The translations under genes were made by a program, and so were the position numbers. This document shows positions 14,358 through 23,040 of a stretch of 35,273 bases of DNA, piece by piece. Numbering within the stretch: the stretch's first letter is position 1; each line of letters opens with the position of its first letter. Source of the stretch: an uncultured Clostridia bacterium (GTDB lineage: Bacteria > Bacillota > Clostridia > Oscillospirales > Acutalibacteraceae); NCBI GenBank assembly GCA_946637545.1, contig CAMPBI010000004.1, positions 1-35,273 on the forward strand, read 5' to 3'. Under the pieces are notes generated by a model. It was not told the origin of the DNA. It searched no databases and saw only the letters and a program-made list of their open reading frames with translations.

Positions 14358-16214
14358 CTATGAAAGCTGTGCCTTGCCCGTACAGAGTTCGTAATACCTG
14401 CCCTTTTGCTCAAGAAGCGCCGCGTGGTCACCGCGTTCAATGATTTCGCCGTGCTCGAGCACCATAATGGCGTTTGAATTACGGACAGTCGAAAGGCGGT
14501 GAGCAATTACAAACACCGTTCTGCCAATCATCAGTCTGTCCATACCGTGCTCGATGTGCGCTTCGGTTCGCGTGTCGACTGACGAGGTCGCCTCGTCAAG
14601 AATCATAACGGGCGGGTCTGCAACAGCGGCTCTGGCAATTGCGAGAAGCTGGCGCTGTCCCTGCGAAAGATTTGCGCCGTCGCCCGTAATTTCAGTATTG
14701 TAGCCGTCGGGAAGATGGCGAATAAACGAGTGCGCTGACGCAAGCTTTGATGCGGCTATGCACTCTTCATCCGTGGCGTCAAGTCTGCCGTAGCGGATGT
14801 TGTCCATAATTGTGCCCGTGAAAAGATGCGTATCCTGCAAAACCATTGCAAGAGAACGGCGCAGGTCGCTCTTTTTGATTCGCTTGATGTCGATTCCGTC
14901 ATAGGTGATTGCACCCTGCTGAATATCGTAAAAGCGGTTAATCAGATTTGTGATTGTAGTTTTTCCTGCACCCGTTGAGCCGACAAACGCAATTTTCTGC
15001 GCAGGTTTTGCGTAAAGGTTGATGTCGCGCAGAACGACCTTGTCCTCGACATACGAGAAGGTAACGTCGTCAAACACGACCTTGCCCTCGACGGGAATCC
15101 TGTTTTCACCGTCAATCCAGAACCATTTTTTGCCCTCGTCAGTTTTGATTTCCTCAAGAGTTACAGTTCCCTCGTCAACCTCCGGTGCGGTGTCCATTAT
15201 TTCGAACACACGCTCCGCACCTGCAAGCGCAGAAAAGATGTTGTTCATCTGATTCATAATCTGATTAATCGGCTGTGTGAACTGTCTTGAGTAGCCGAGA
15301 AACGCAAAGAACGTACCTATGTCAAGCATTTCAGGTGCCATCAAAACGAGCATTCCGCCGACGAGAGTTACAGTAGCATACGACGCATTGTTAATACCGG
15401 TTGAACAAGGTCCCATAATGCCGGAATAGAAATTAGCCTTTGTGGCAACGGTGCGGTAATCGTCGTTGAGCGAATCAAAGTCGCCCTTCGCAATTTCCTC
15501 GTGGTTAAAGACCTTGACGACCTTCATACCCTCCATCGTTTCCTCAATATTGCCGTTCATTTTGCCGAGCGCCGCCTGCTGCGCCTTGTAATATTTGCGC
15601 GTTTTTTTGGCGATAAAGATTGAGTTTGCAACCATTATCAGCAGAAAAATCAGCGCCACAAGGAAAAGCTGCCACTTGAGGTAAATCATCATTACAATGA
15701 TGCTGACAAAGCTGAAAACCGACGAAACGAGCTGAACAATTGTCTGCTCGAGCATCATCTGGATGTTGTCGACATCGTTTGTAAAACGGCTCATAACCTC
15801 GCCGTGAGTCTGCGCGTCAAAGAATTTCAGCGGCAGCGTCTGAAGGTGGTCAAACAGGTCTTTTCGGATGATATTTGTGGTTTTATATGCGATGCGCACC
15901 ATAATTTTTGCCTGAATAAAGCTGAACAGCGACGCACCGACATAGAATGACGAAACGATAATTAAATTTTTAATCAGCAGCTTTACGCCGACGGTTGAAA
16001 AGTTGTTCGCTTTGATAGAATCGGCAACGTCGTTGAGAATCGGCTTGAGCCAGTACGACGCGCCCATCTGGCAAAGCGTGCCGAGAATCAGCATTAAGAG
16101 TACAACAATCAGAAAATACTTGCTTCTTCCGATGTATTCCACAATTCTCAAAAGGGTTTTCTTGGTATCCTTCGGCTTAACAACGCCGGGATTTCTTCCT
16201 CCCATAGGCGGCAT
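14358..16214 (-). CDS. Heterodimeric ABC exporter subunit (canonical ATP-site half)
   Basis: This 618-residue half-transporter has an N-terminal six-helix exporter domain (about 30-330) and an ATPase domain (about 375-610). Its Walker A is GSTGAGKTT, Walker B is VMILDEATSSVD with the catalytic Glu, and the switch motif is IAHRLST. The signature is LSQGQRQ instead of LSGGQ. The partner has the reverse pattern, as in TM287/288 and similar heterodimers, giving one active and one degenerate ATP site. Export of drugs, lipids or peptides is typical; the substrate is not predictable. The start codon overlaps the partner's stop (TAATG) after a GGGGG-rich ribosome-binding site, so the two are made in a coupled way. 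About 30 extra N-terminal residues are Gly/Pro/Lys-rich and cytoplasmic. Confidence 0.9.
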   Translation of the reverse strand: MPPMGGRNPGVVKPKDTKKTLLRIVEYIGRSKYFLIVVLLMLILGTLCQMGASYWLKPILNDVADSIKANNFSTVGVKLLIKNLIIVSSFYVGASLFSFIQAKIMVRIAYKTTNIIRKDLFDHLQTLPLKFFDAQTHGEVMSRFTNDVDNIQMMLEQTIVQLVSSVFSFVSIIVMMIYLKWQLFLVALIFLLIMVANSIFIAKKTRKYYKAQQAALGKMNGNIEETMEGMKVVKVFNHEEIAKGDFDSLNDDYRTVATKANFYSGIMGPCSTGINNASYATVTLVGGMLVLMAPEMLDIGTFFAFLGYSRQFTQPINQIMNQMNNIFSALAGAERVFEIMDTAPEVDEGTVTLEEIKTDEGKKWFWIDGENRIPVEGKVVFDDVTFSYVEDKVVLRDINLYAKPAQKIAFVGSTGAGKTTITNLINRFYDIQQGAITYDGIDIKRIKKSDLRRSLAMVLQDTHLFTGTIMDNIRYGRLDATDEECIAASKLASAHSFIRHLPDGYNTEITGDGANLSQGQRQLLAIARAAVADPPVMILDEATSSVDTRTEAHIEHGMDRLMIGRTVFVIAHRLSTVRNSNAIMVLEHGEIIERGDHAALLEQKGRYYELCTGKAQLS

Positions 16215-17953
16215 TATTCAAGCACCCCCTTCTGCTGTGTTTCGTAGATTTCGTGATAAATTTTGCTGGACTGCATAAGCTCGGCGTGACTGCCGACAGA
16301 CTCAATTTTGCCGTCGTCAAGAACGATTATTGCGTCCGCGTCCTGCACCGACGAAATCCGCTGTGCGATAATGATAACAGTAGTGTCCTTGAGCTTGGTG
16401 TAAAAGCTCTCGCGGATTTTTGCCTCCGTCGCAGTGTCGACTGCGGAGGTTGAATCGTCGAGAATGAGGATTTTGGGCTGCTTAATCATAGCGCGGGCAA
16501 TACAAATGCGCTGCTTCTGTCCGCCCGAAAGGTTGAGTCCTCCCTGCGAAAGGTCGGTGTCGTAGCCGTCGGGCTGCGCTATAATAAAATCGTGCGCCTG
16601 CGCAGCCTTGCAGGCAGCGATGATTTCCTCGTCCGTAGCGTCATTCTTGCCCCAACGGACGTTTTCCTTGATTGTACCCGAAAACAGCACGTTTTTCTGA
16701 AGCACTACGCCCACAGTGTCGCGCAGTGCAGTGAGGTCATAGTCGCGCACATCAACGCCGTCAACAAGGACTGCGCCATCTGTGACATCGTAAAGTCGCG
16801 GGATAAGATTCACAAGGCTCGACTTGCCGCAGCCTGTTGAGCCGATTATTCCGATAATGCTGCCTGCGTCCGCCCTGAACGAAATATTTTCAAGCACGCT
16901 GTCGCCCTCGTGATATCCAAAGCTGACATTTTTGAACTCAATTTCACCCTTCGGTGAATCGGGTACAAACGGATTTTCGGGATTTGTGATGTCAATTTCA
17001 GTGTCGAGAACCTCAACAACACGGTCACCGCACGCTTTTGCACGGGTAATCTGCAGCATCAGAATTGACACCATCATAATATTCATAAGCACCTGGATTA
17101 TGTACGATGCAAGAACGGAAATCTGACCGACGTCCATATTGCCTGCTGCAGCGCTCTTTGCGCCGCTGTAATAGATAAAAACGATTACAATATTCATCAG
17201 CAGCATCATAATGGGCATAACGGTTACAACAAGTCCTGCTGCCTTTGCGCCCTGTGCTGCAAGCTCATCTGATGCAGAGTGGAATTTTTCCTTTTCCCTG
17301 TCCTCGCGCACATAAGCCTTGACCACGCGTATGCCGATAAGGTTTTCCTGCACGACGCGGTTGACGTTGTCGATTTTTTTCTGCATTTTCTGAAACATCG
17401 GAAAACCGAATTTGAGCACAACTGCAACAATCGCAATGATAATCGGCAGCATTACAACAAGAATCAGCGAAATTTTTGCGTTGATTGTAAACGCAAAGAA
17501 CGCCGAAACTATAAGCAGCGCAGGGGCGCGAACAAGAATTCGCAGCACCATCATAAGCGTGTTTTGCAGCATTGTGACGTCGTTTGTCATTCGTGTTGTA
17601 AGCGACGAGGTCGAAAACGAGTCAATATTCTTGAACGAAAAAGCGCTGATTTTTTCGTACATATGCTGACGCAGTCTGTACGAAAAGCGCTGACTAACCA
17701 CCGACGACGCTTTCATCGTGATAAGTCCGCCGGCAAGTCCGACAAGCGCCATTGCAAACATCAGCGCGCCTATCAAAAGCACATATGATGTTACCTTTTC
17801 GCCCGACTGTGACGCAGACTGCACCCTGTTGTAAACACTGTTTGCAATTGACGGCAGCGACATTTCGCATATTGCCTCAATAATCATACCTGCGGCACTT
17901 GCGGCACAAAGCCACCACATACCCTTTAAATATTTTGAAAGTTTTTTAATCAT
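16214..17953 (-). CDS. Heterodimeric ABC exporter subunit (degenerate ATP-site half)
   Basis: This 579-residue half-transporter has six membrane helices (about 15-310) and an ATPase domain (about 340-570). Its Walker A is GSTGCGKSS and its signature is canonical LSGGQKQR. The catalytic Glu after Walker B is replaced by Asp (ILILDDSTSAVD), and the switch His by Gln (IIAQRISS). These two changes mark the non-hydrolysing site in heterodimeric exporters such as TM287/288. It is the first gene of a two-gene operon with the 14358-16214 subunit. A GGAG site precedes the ATG, and a strong promoter flanked by an inverted repeat lies upstream. No adjacent MarR- or TetR-type regulator gene is present in the window. 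Confidence 0.9.
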   Translation of the reverse strand: MIKKLSKYLKGMWWLCAASAAGMIIEAICEMSLPSIANSVYNRVQSASQSGEKVTSYVLLIGALMFAMALVGLAGGLITMKASSVVSQRFSYRLRQHMYEKISAFSFKNIDSFSTSSLTTRMTNDVTMLQNTLMMVLRILVRAPALLIVSAFFAFTINAKISLILVVMLPIIIAIVAVVLKFGFPMFQKMQKKIDNVNRVVQENLIGIRVVKAYVREDREKEKFHSASDELAAQGAKAAGLVVTVMPIMMLLMNIVIVFIYYSGAKSAAAGNMDVGQISVLASYIIQVLMNIMMVSILMLQITRAKACGDRVVEVLDTEIDITNPENPFVPDSPKGEIEFKNVSFGYHEGDSVLENISFRADAGSIIGIIGSTGCGKSSLVNLIPRLYDVTDGAVLVDGVDVRDYDLTALRDTVGVVLQKNVLFSGTIKENVRWGKNDATDEEIIAACKAAQAHDFIIAQPDGYDTDLSQGGLNLSGGQKQRICIARAMIKQPKILILDDSTSAVDTATEAKIRESFYTKLKDTTVIIIAQRISSVQDADAIIVLDDGKIESVGSHAELMQSSKIYHEIYETQQKGVLE

Positions 17954-17979
17954 AATTAACTCCGCAAAAAATTATATAT

Positions 17980-18024
17980 TAGTTGATTTAGTATTATATC
18001 ACAAAGTATTTTGTTATTCAACTA
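17980..18024 (-). promoter_or_regulatory. ABC exporter promoter flanked by a 7-bp inverted repeat
   Basis: On the minus strand TTGAAT (18021-18016), a 17-base spacer and TATAAT (17998-17993) form a near-consensus promoter. The arms TAGTTGA (17980-17986) and TCAACTA (18018-18024) bracket it, one overlapping the -35 box and the other downstream of the start. The TAGTTGA/TCAACTA half-sites resemble MarR-family operators, but the wide spacing means looping or chance is possible. Confidence 0.65.
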
Positions 18025-18045
18025 CATTTGATGTGTAAAAAATTA

Positions 18046-18074
18046 TTGATAAATTCTGTGTTTTATGCTAAAAT
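18046..18074 (+). promoter_or_regulatory. Promoter for the rsmA operon
   Basis: TTGATA (18046-18051), a 17-base spacer and TAAAAT (18069-18074). The first in-frame ATG of the ORF track (18065) lies inside this promoter, so translation must begin later. It is divergent from, and close to, the ABC exporter promoter. Confidence 0.7.
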
Positions 18075-18109
18075 ATTTATTTATTGAAACAGCGAACGGA
18101 AATAGAAAA

Positions 18110-18967
18110 ATGTCGTACAACTTATGTGACTACAACACGGTAAACAGAATACTGAAAAAATACGGCTTCACTTTTTCAAAGGCAATGGGTCAGAATTTTT
18201 TGATTGACGACTCGGTGTGCCCTGCTATGGCAGAGGAGCTCGGCGCTGACGACGGCACCGCAGTTATTGAGATTGGCCCCGGAATCGGAGTGCTGACCAA
18301 AGAGCTTTGCCGCGTTGCAGGAAAGGTGATTGCAATTGAGCTTGACAAGCGACTCTATCCCGTGCTTGACGAAACGCTCGCGGAGTTTGACAACTTTGAA
18401 CTCGTTTGCGGCGACGTTATGAAAATTGACATCAAAGCGCTGATTGATGAAAAACTGAAGGGCTTTGAGCATATCAAGGTTTGTGCAAATCTGCCGTACT
18501 ACATCACCTCGCCCGTTATTATGCAACTGCTCGAGAGCGAGGCGCCGATTGAAGAAATCGTTGTTATGGTACAAAAAGAGGCGGCTGAACGCCTTTGTGC
18601 CGAAATGGGCACCCGAAAAGCAGGCGCTGTAACGGCAGCCGTAAATTATTACGGCGCCGCCGAGGTACTGTTTGAGGTCGGACGCGAAAGCTTTATGCCC
18701 TCGCCGAAGGTTGACAGCGCAGTTATAAGAATATCGCTGACGGCAGGCAGAGGCTATGAAATCCGCGACAAAAAGCTGTTTTTCTCGCTTGTGCGTGCGG
18801 CGTTTTCACAGCGCAGAAAAACGCTTGTAAATTCTGTTTCATCCTCGCTTTCAATCCCGAAAGACAAAATAACTGACGCACTTGTTTCGCTCGGAATATC
18901 CGAGACCGTTCGTGCGGAAAAAATGACTATGGAGGATTTTGCGGCTCTCGCAGACAAACTGCTTTAG
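18110..18967 (+). CDS. rsmA: 16S rRNA dimethyladenosine transferase RsmA (KsgA)
   Basis: RsmA methylates two adjacent adenines near the 3' end of 16S rRNA during late small-subunit assembly, using S-adenosylmethionine. The family motifs are complete: FSKAMGQNFLID at the start, the SAM-binding VIEIGPGIGVLT, AIELDKRL, CGDVMKID, and the catalytic NLPYYITSP. AAFSQRRKTLVNS is typical of the C-terminal domain. The ATG at 18110 gives about 285 residues starting MSYNLCD, matching the usual family start. The ATG at 18065 lies in the promoter. The ribosome-binding site is weak (GGAAA). The MATE gene follows after 15 bases, so this is the head of a three-gene operon. Confidence 0.95.
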   Translation: MSYNLCDYNTVNRILKKYGFTFSKAMGQNFLIDDSVCPAMAEELGADDGTAVIEIGPGIGVLTKELCRVAGKVIAIELDKRLYPVLDETLAEFDNFELVCGDVMKIDIKALIDEKLKGFEHIKVCANLPYYITSPVIMQLLESEAPIEEIVVMVQKEAAERLCAEMGTRKAGAVTAAVNYYGAAEVLFEVGRESFMPSPKVDSAVIRISLTAGRGYEIRDKKLFFSLVRAAFSQRRKTLVNSVSSSLSIPKDKITDALVSLGISETVRAEKMTMEDFAALADKLL

Positions 18968-18982
18968 CCCACAGGTCAAAAT

Positions 18983-20398
18983 ATGGCGCAAAAGGACAAC
19001 ACACTGATTTTCAGCACATACAAAATTCCGAAAGCCGTTGCGGCGCTTGCTCTGCCGAGTATGCTCGGAATGCTGATAAATATAATATACAACCTTGCTG
19101 ACACCTTTTTTGTAGGTCAGACAGGTAATGCAAATCAGGTTTCGGCAGTATCGCTGTCGATGCCGCTGTTTTTGCTTTTCATCGCACTGGGCAACCTGTT
19201 CGGAGTCGGCGGCTGCGCGTTTGTCAGCCGTTCGCTCGGCGAGGGTAAGCGCGATATAATCAAAACAATTTCCGCCTTTTGCATTTACGGCGGAATTATG
19301 GCGAGCGTTGTGCTCGGCGGCGCATTCTTGCTGTTCAGAAAACCGCTGCTGTACTTTATCGGCGCGTCAGACGCGAGCATAGGCTTTGCGTGCGACTATC
19401 TGAAATGGATTGCGCTTGGCGCACCGTTTATTGTTACGTCAATCACCGTCGGCAATCTTATCCGCGGCGAGGGCGCTGCAAAGGCGTCAGTTACGGGTAT
19501 GGTAATCGGTCAGCTTGCAAATATCGTGCTTGACCCGATATTTATTCTTGGCGCAGGCGACAAATTATTCTTTTTTAATCTGCCGTTCGGGTTTAATATG
19601 GGTGTTGCGGGCGCTGCAATAGCAACGGTGCTCGGCAATATCATCAGCGTGCTGTATTTTCTCGCTTACTTCCTTTCGGGCAGGTCGATTCTGTCAATCA
19701 CGCCAAAGCGCTTTTCGGCAAAAAACGGAATTGCAAAGGGAGTTATCAATGTCGGTATGCCGGCTTCGCTCAACAATCTTTTGATGAGCGTATCAAATAT
19801 TGTAATCAATATGTTTTTGTCGCACTATGGCGACACCGCCGTTGCCGCAATGGGCGTTGCTATGAAGGCAAATATGCTCGTGGTTATGCTGCAGCTGGGT
19901 CTTGCGCAGGGTATTCAGCCGCTTGTCGGCTACTGCTACGGCGCAAAGAATTATGACAGAATGAAAAACAGCATACGCTTTTCAATGCTGTGCAACATAA
20001 TTATCGGCACAGTGATGACGGTGATTTATATTTTCTTCAGGCGCGATGTAATCAGTATGTTCATCGACAACGCCGAGGTTATCGACTACGGCACCAAAAT
20101 GCTCACCGCGCTGATGAGCTCGGGACCGCTGATTGGTGTGATGTTCATAATCAACTTTTCGTTCCAGGGTATGGGCAAGGGCTTTCAGTCGCTGCTGCTC
20201 GCTGTCGGACGGCAGGGACTTATTTACCTTCCGCTGCTGTTCATTATGGACAGACTCATCGGACTTGAAGGAATTATCTGGGCACAGCCTGCCGCAGACT
20301 ATGTGTGCATAGTTATGAGTGTAATTATGCTGGCGGCGCTCGTCAGAAAACTCGAAAAATCTCAAGGCAATTTAAAGGAAAATCACAATGAGGCTTAA
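18983..20398 (+). CDS. MATE-family efflux transporter
   Basis: This 471-residue multidrug/toxic-compound extrusion transporter has about 12 membrane helices in two similar halves. Typical MATE segments are ALPSMLGMLINIIYNLADTFFVGQTG at the start of the first half and GMPASLNNLLMSVSNIVINMFLSHYG at the start of the second, plus LAQGIQPLVGYCYGAKNYDRM. Such proteins exchange sodium or protons for cationic drugs or metabolites across the cell membrane; the substrate is not predictable. It lies 15 bases after rsmA with an AGG site and overlaps the next gene by 11 bases. Confidence 0.92.
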   Translation: MAQKDNTLIFSTYKIPKAVAALALPSMLGMLINIIYNLADTFFVGQTGNANQVSAVSLSMPLFLLFIALGNLFGVGGCAFVSRSLGEGKRDIIKTISAFCIYGGIMASVVLGGAFLLFRKPLLYFIGASDASIGFACDYLKWIALGAPFIVTSITVGNLIRGEGAAKASVTGMVIGQLANIVLDPIFILGAGDKLFFFNLPFGFNMGVAGAAIATVLGNIISVLYFLAYFLSGRSILSITPKRFSAKNGIAKGVINVGMPASLNNLLMSVSNIVINMFLSHYGDTAVAAMGVAMKANMLVVMLQLGLAQGIQPLVGYCYGAKNYDRMKNSIRFSMLCNIIIGTVMTVIYIFFRRDVISMFIDNAEVIDYGTKMLTALMSSGPLIGVMFIINFSFQGMGKGFQSLLLAVGRQGLIYLPLLFIMDRLIGLEGIIWAQPAADYVCIVMSVIMLAALVRKLEKSQGNLKENHNEA

Positions 20399-20969
20399 GG
20401 AACTCAAGGACAAGGACATAAAAAAGCTCAGCGAAATTCTTGCTCCAAAGCTGACAGAGCACAAGCTTTTTAAATTTATGTGCCCAAGCAGCAGCGAACG
20501 CGCGGAGTTCATTGAAGCGTATTTTAAATACAATATTCCGCGCTGGCTTGAACGCCACGACTATATACTGACAGATGAAAACTTTGATGTTTTGATTGTG
20601 CTTGCAAGTCCTCGCCGTTCATCGCACAAGTTCAGCGGCAAGGGCGCAAAAAGGATGAAAAAATTCCGCACCGCACCGTCAATGTTCTTTTACAGGGGCA
20701 ATCTTTCGTATATAACGCACCTTATCGCGCCGCGGAACAAACGCCTGAAGGTTATGACGATTTTTTGCGACAAGGCATATTGCGACAAGGCGCTTGAGCT
20801 TGTTGACGAGGCTGTTGCACTGTCGTACAAATATGATTTTAATCTGATGTACGACTCGCTCACACGCCGCCTTGTTGAGCGAATGGAAGAAAAGGATTTT
20901 GTTGTGGTCTATCAAAAAATGTTTGCACAAACAGGCTTTGTGCAAACGCTTATGATGCTTAATAAATAA
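20388..20969 (+). CDS. Unknown protein, weakly GNAT-like
   Basis: I do not recognise this 193-residue soluble protein with certainty. The N-terminal half (ILAPKLTEHKLFKFM, AYFKYNIPRWLERHDYIL, FDVLIVLASPRR) has the rhythm of a GNAT acyltransferase that begins with helix pairs followed by a beta strand. The acetyl-CoA loop (Q/RxxGxG/A) is not apparent. The middle is rich in Lys and Arg, and the C-terminus (YDSLTRRLVERMEEKDFVVVYQ) resembles the end of GNAT proteins. An AAAGGA site 8 bases before the ATG lies inside the MATE gene, which it overlaps by 11 bases. It is the last gene of the rsmA operon, before a strong terminator. Confidence 0.7.
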   Translation: MRLKELKDKDIKKLSEILAPKLTEHKLFKFMCPSSSERAEFIEAYFKYNIPRWLERHDYILTDENFDVLIVLASPRRSSHKFSGKGAKRMKKFRTAPSMFFYRGNLSYITHLIAPRNKRLKVMTIFCDKAYCDKALELVDEAVALSYKYDFNLMYDSLTRRLVERMEEKDFVVVYQKMFAQTGFVQTLMMLNK

Positions 20970-20972
20970 TTA

Positions 20973-20997
20973 AAAGCCTTCCCGTCGGGAAGGCTTT
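20973..20997. terminator. Bidirectional terminator between the rsmA operon and htpG
   Basis: A perfect 11-bp stem, AAAGCCTTCCC / GGGAAGGCTTT, with a 3-base loop is followed by TTTCGTTTT on the plus strand and TTTTAATTATTT on the minus strand. It lies between two converging genes and abuts the htpG stop. Confidence 0.9.
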
Positions 20998-21001
20998 CGT
21001 T

Positions 21002-22879
21002 TTATACCATAAGGTCTGCGATGCTGTCGGCAAGCTCTGTCGGATTATCAACAGTTAGTCCTGCGATTAGTCGCGCCTGGTTGTAAAGGATTTTTGTGTA
21101 CTTTTTGAGCGTTTCGTCGTCTGCAGTTGCGAGTTTGTCTGCAATCGGGTGTGACGAGCTGATTTCAAGCACGAGCTGCGCCTTCATCATCTGCGCGTCT
21201 GCTCCCGGCATCTGCGAAAGCACCTTTGCCATTTCAAGACTTACATAACCTTCGGCGGCAAGCGATACAGCGTGAGTGCCGAGCTTGTTTGTGAGTTTGA
21301 CTGCCGTGACTTCGTCGCCGAGCAGATCCTTCATTTTGCAGAGCCATTCCTTTGAATCCTCGTTTTTCTTTTGCATAGCCTCTTTTTCGGCGTCTGTCGA
21401 GAGGTCAAAATCGTCCTTCAGAATATTCGCAAAGTGCTTGCCGTCGTACTCCATAAGCATCTGAATTGCAAATTCGTCAACATCGTCGGTGAAGTAGAGC
21501 ACCTCAAAGCCCTTTTCTTTTACTGCCTCGCACTGCGGGAGGAGAGCAATTTTGTCATCGCTGTCGCCGCAGGCATAATAGATTGTATCCTGCGAGTCAG
21601 CCATGCGGTCACGGTACTCTTTGAGCGTTGTGTAGCCGCCGTTTGACGACTTGAACAGAAGCAAATCCTTGAGTCCGTCCTTGTTCATACCGTAGTCGGC
21701 ATAAACGCCCCACTTAATCTGAACGCCAAAGGTTTTCCAGATTTCTTCGTACTTTTCGCGCTCATTGCGAAGGAGCTTTGTGAGTTCGGATTTAATCTTT
21801 TTATCAATCGCCTTTGCAATAATTTTAAGCTGGCGGTCATGCTGAAGAATTTCACGCGAGATGTTGAGCGACAAATCGGCGCTGTCAACAAGTCCCTTGA
21901 CAAAGCTGAAATAATCAGGCAGAAGGTCTGCGCACTTGTCCATAATCAGCACGCCGTTTGAATAGAGCTGAAGCCCCTTTTCGTACTCTTTTGAGTAAAA
22001 GTCGAACGGTGCGTTTTTGGGCACAAACATAAGAGCGTCAAAGGTCGCCTGTCCCTCGGTCTTGGAGTGAATAACAAGAGCCGGGTCAGTGTAATCATAA
22101 AACTTCTGCTTATAAAATTCGTTATATTCCTCGTCCTTGATTTCGCTCTTGCTCTTGCGCCACAGCGGAACACGGGAGTTGAGAATTTCGTCGTTCACCT
22201 CGGTAATTGTTTCGCCTTCGTTGTCGGGGTCCGGCACCTGCGAGGTCATTTCCATAACAATCGGGTAGCGGATATAGTCGCTGTATTTTTTGACGAGTTC
22301 CTGAATTTTGTACTGCTCAAGATACTGGTCATAATCCTCGTCGTCGGCATTCTCTTTGATGTGCAGCGTAATCACCGTGCCCACGGTGTCCTTTTCGCAC
22401 GGCTCAACGGTGTAGCCGTCAGCACCTTCGCTTACCCACTTTGCAGCCTCATTGCTGCCGAGCGCCTTTGACACGACCTCGACCTTGTCGGCAACCATAA
22501 ACGATGAATAAAAGCCAACGCCGAACTGACCGATAACCTCGATGTTGTCCATATTTTCGTCGCCTTCATTTTCATTTTTGAAATTGAGCGAGTCGGACTT
22601 TGCGATTGTGCCGAGATTCTTTTCAAGCTCGTCGGCAGTCATACCGATTCCGTTGTCGGTAATTGTAATCGTGCGGGCGTCTTTGTCAAGGTCGATACGG
22701 ATTTCGAGCTTGTCGGTGTTGATGCTCGTATCGGTAAGCGACTTGAAATAAAGCTTGTCCGTGGCGTCGCTCGCGTTTGAAATAAGCTCGCGAAGGAAAA
22801 TTTCCTTGTGTGTGTAGATAGAATTTATCATCATATCAAGGAGTTTTTTTGATTCTGCTTTAAACTGTTTCTTTCTCAA
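21002..22879 (-). CDS. htpG: Chaperone HtpG (Hsp90)
   Basis: HtpG is the bacterial Hsp90, an ATP-dependent cytosolic chaperone dimer. N-terminal ATPase motifs are LRELISNASDA (with the catalytic Glu and the ATP-contacting Asn), ITDNGIGM, and IGQFGVGFYSSFMV with the lid region. The middle and C-terminal domains follow normally (SLNISREILQHDRQ). The track extends to 22963, but that ATG lies upstream of the -10 box. An AAGGTGA site precedes a TTG at 22879, giving RKKQFKAESKKLLDMM, the usual family start, and about 625 residues. A perfect CIRCE element covers the transcription start, so HrcA repression is expected. Confidence 0.95.
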   Translation of the reverse strand: MRKKQFKAESKKLLDMMINSIYTHKEIFLRELISNASDATDKLYFKSLTDTSINTDKLEIRIDLDKDARTITITDNGIGMTADELEKNLGTIAKSDSLNFKNENEGDENMDNIEVIGQFGVGFYSSFMVADKVEVVSKALGSNEAAKWVSEGADGYTVEPCEKDTVGTVITLHIKENADDEDYDQYLEQYKIQELVKKYSDYIRYPIVMEMTSQVPDPDNEGETITEVNDEILNSRVPLWRKSKSEIKDEEYNEFYKQKFYDYTDPALVIHSKTEGQATFDALMFVPKNAPFDFYSKEYEKGLQLYSNGVLIMDKCADLLPDYFSFVKGLVDSADLSLNISREILQHDRQLKIIAKAIDKKIKSELTKLLRNEREKYEEIWKTFGVQIKWGVYADYGMNKDGLKDLLLFKSSNGGYTTLKEYRDRMADSQDTIYYACGDSDDKIALLPQCEAVKEKGFEVLYFTDDVDEFAIQMLMEYDGKHFANILKDDFDLSTDAEKEAMQKKNEDSKEWLCKMKDLLGDEVTAVKLTNKLGTHAVSLAAEGYVSLEMAKVLSQMPGADAQMMKAQLVLEISSSHPIADKLATADDETLKKYTKILYNQARLIAGLTVDNPTELADSIADLMV

Positions 22880-22911
22880 AATAATCACCTTCAATAAATA
22901 TTTTTGCAAAA

Positions 22912-22938
22912 TTAGCACTCTCGCTATTTGAGTGCTAA
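22912..22938 (-). promoter_or_regulatory. CIRCE operator (HrcA binding site)
   Basis: TTAGCACTC, exactly 9 bases, then GAGTGCTAA: a full match to the CIRCE consensus. It overlaps the expected transcription start of htpG. HrcA binding here would block transcription until heat shock. Confidence 0.95.
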
Positions 22939-22942
22939 ATAT

Positions 22943-22970
22943 ATTATAGTCTTTATTTTCCATTTGTCAA
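22943..22970 (-). promoter_or_regulatory. htpG promoter
   Basis: On the minus strand a consensus TTGACA (22970-22965), a 16-base spacer and TATAAT (22948-22943) sit immediately upstream of CIRCE. The upstream ATG at 22963 of the ORF track would not be transcribed from it, supporting the TTG start. Confidence 0.88.
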
Positions 22971-22982
22971 TAGTATTGTTTA

Positions 22983-23011
22983 TTGAAATTGTGCCAAATA
23001 TATGTTATATT
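22983..23011 (+). promoter_or_regulatory. Promoter for the GT2 gene
   Basis: TTGAAA (22983-22988), a 17-base spacer and TATATT (23006-23011) precede an AAAAGGA ribosome-binding site. The -35 box lies only 12 bases from that of the divergent htpG promoter. Confidence 0.65.
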
Positions 23012-23040
23012 GTAATTAATTCTAAAAAGGATGATAAAAA

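Noticed and set aside
18065-18109. N-terminal extension of RsmA from the first ATG
   Set aside because: The ATG lies between the -35 and -10 boxes of the promoter and lacks a ribosome-binding site; family alignment starts at the second Met.
22880-22963. N-terminal extension of HtpG
   Set aside because: It would span the CIRCE element and the promoter, and is not homologous to HtpG; the TTG at 22879 has a good AAGGTGA site.
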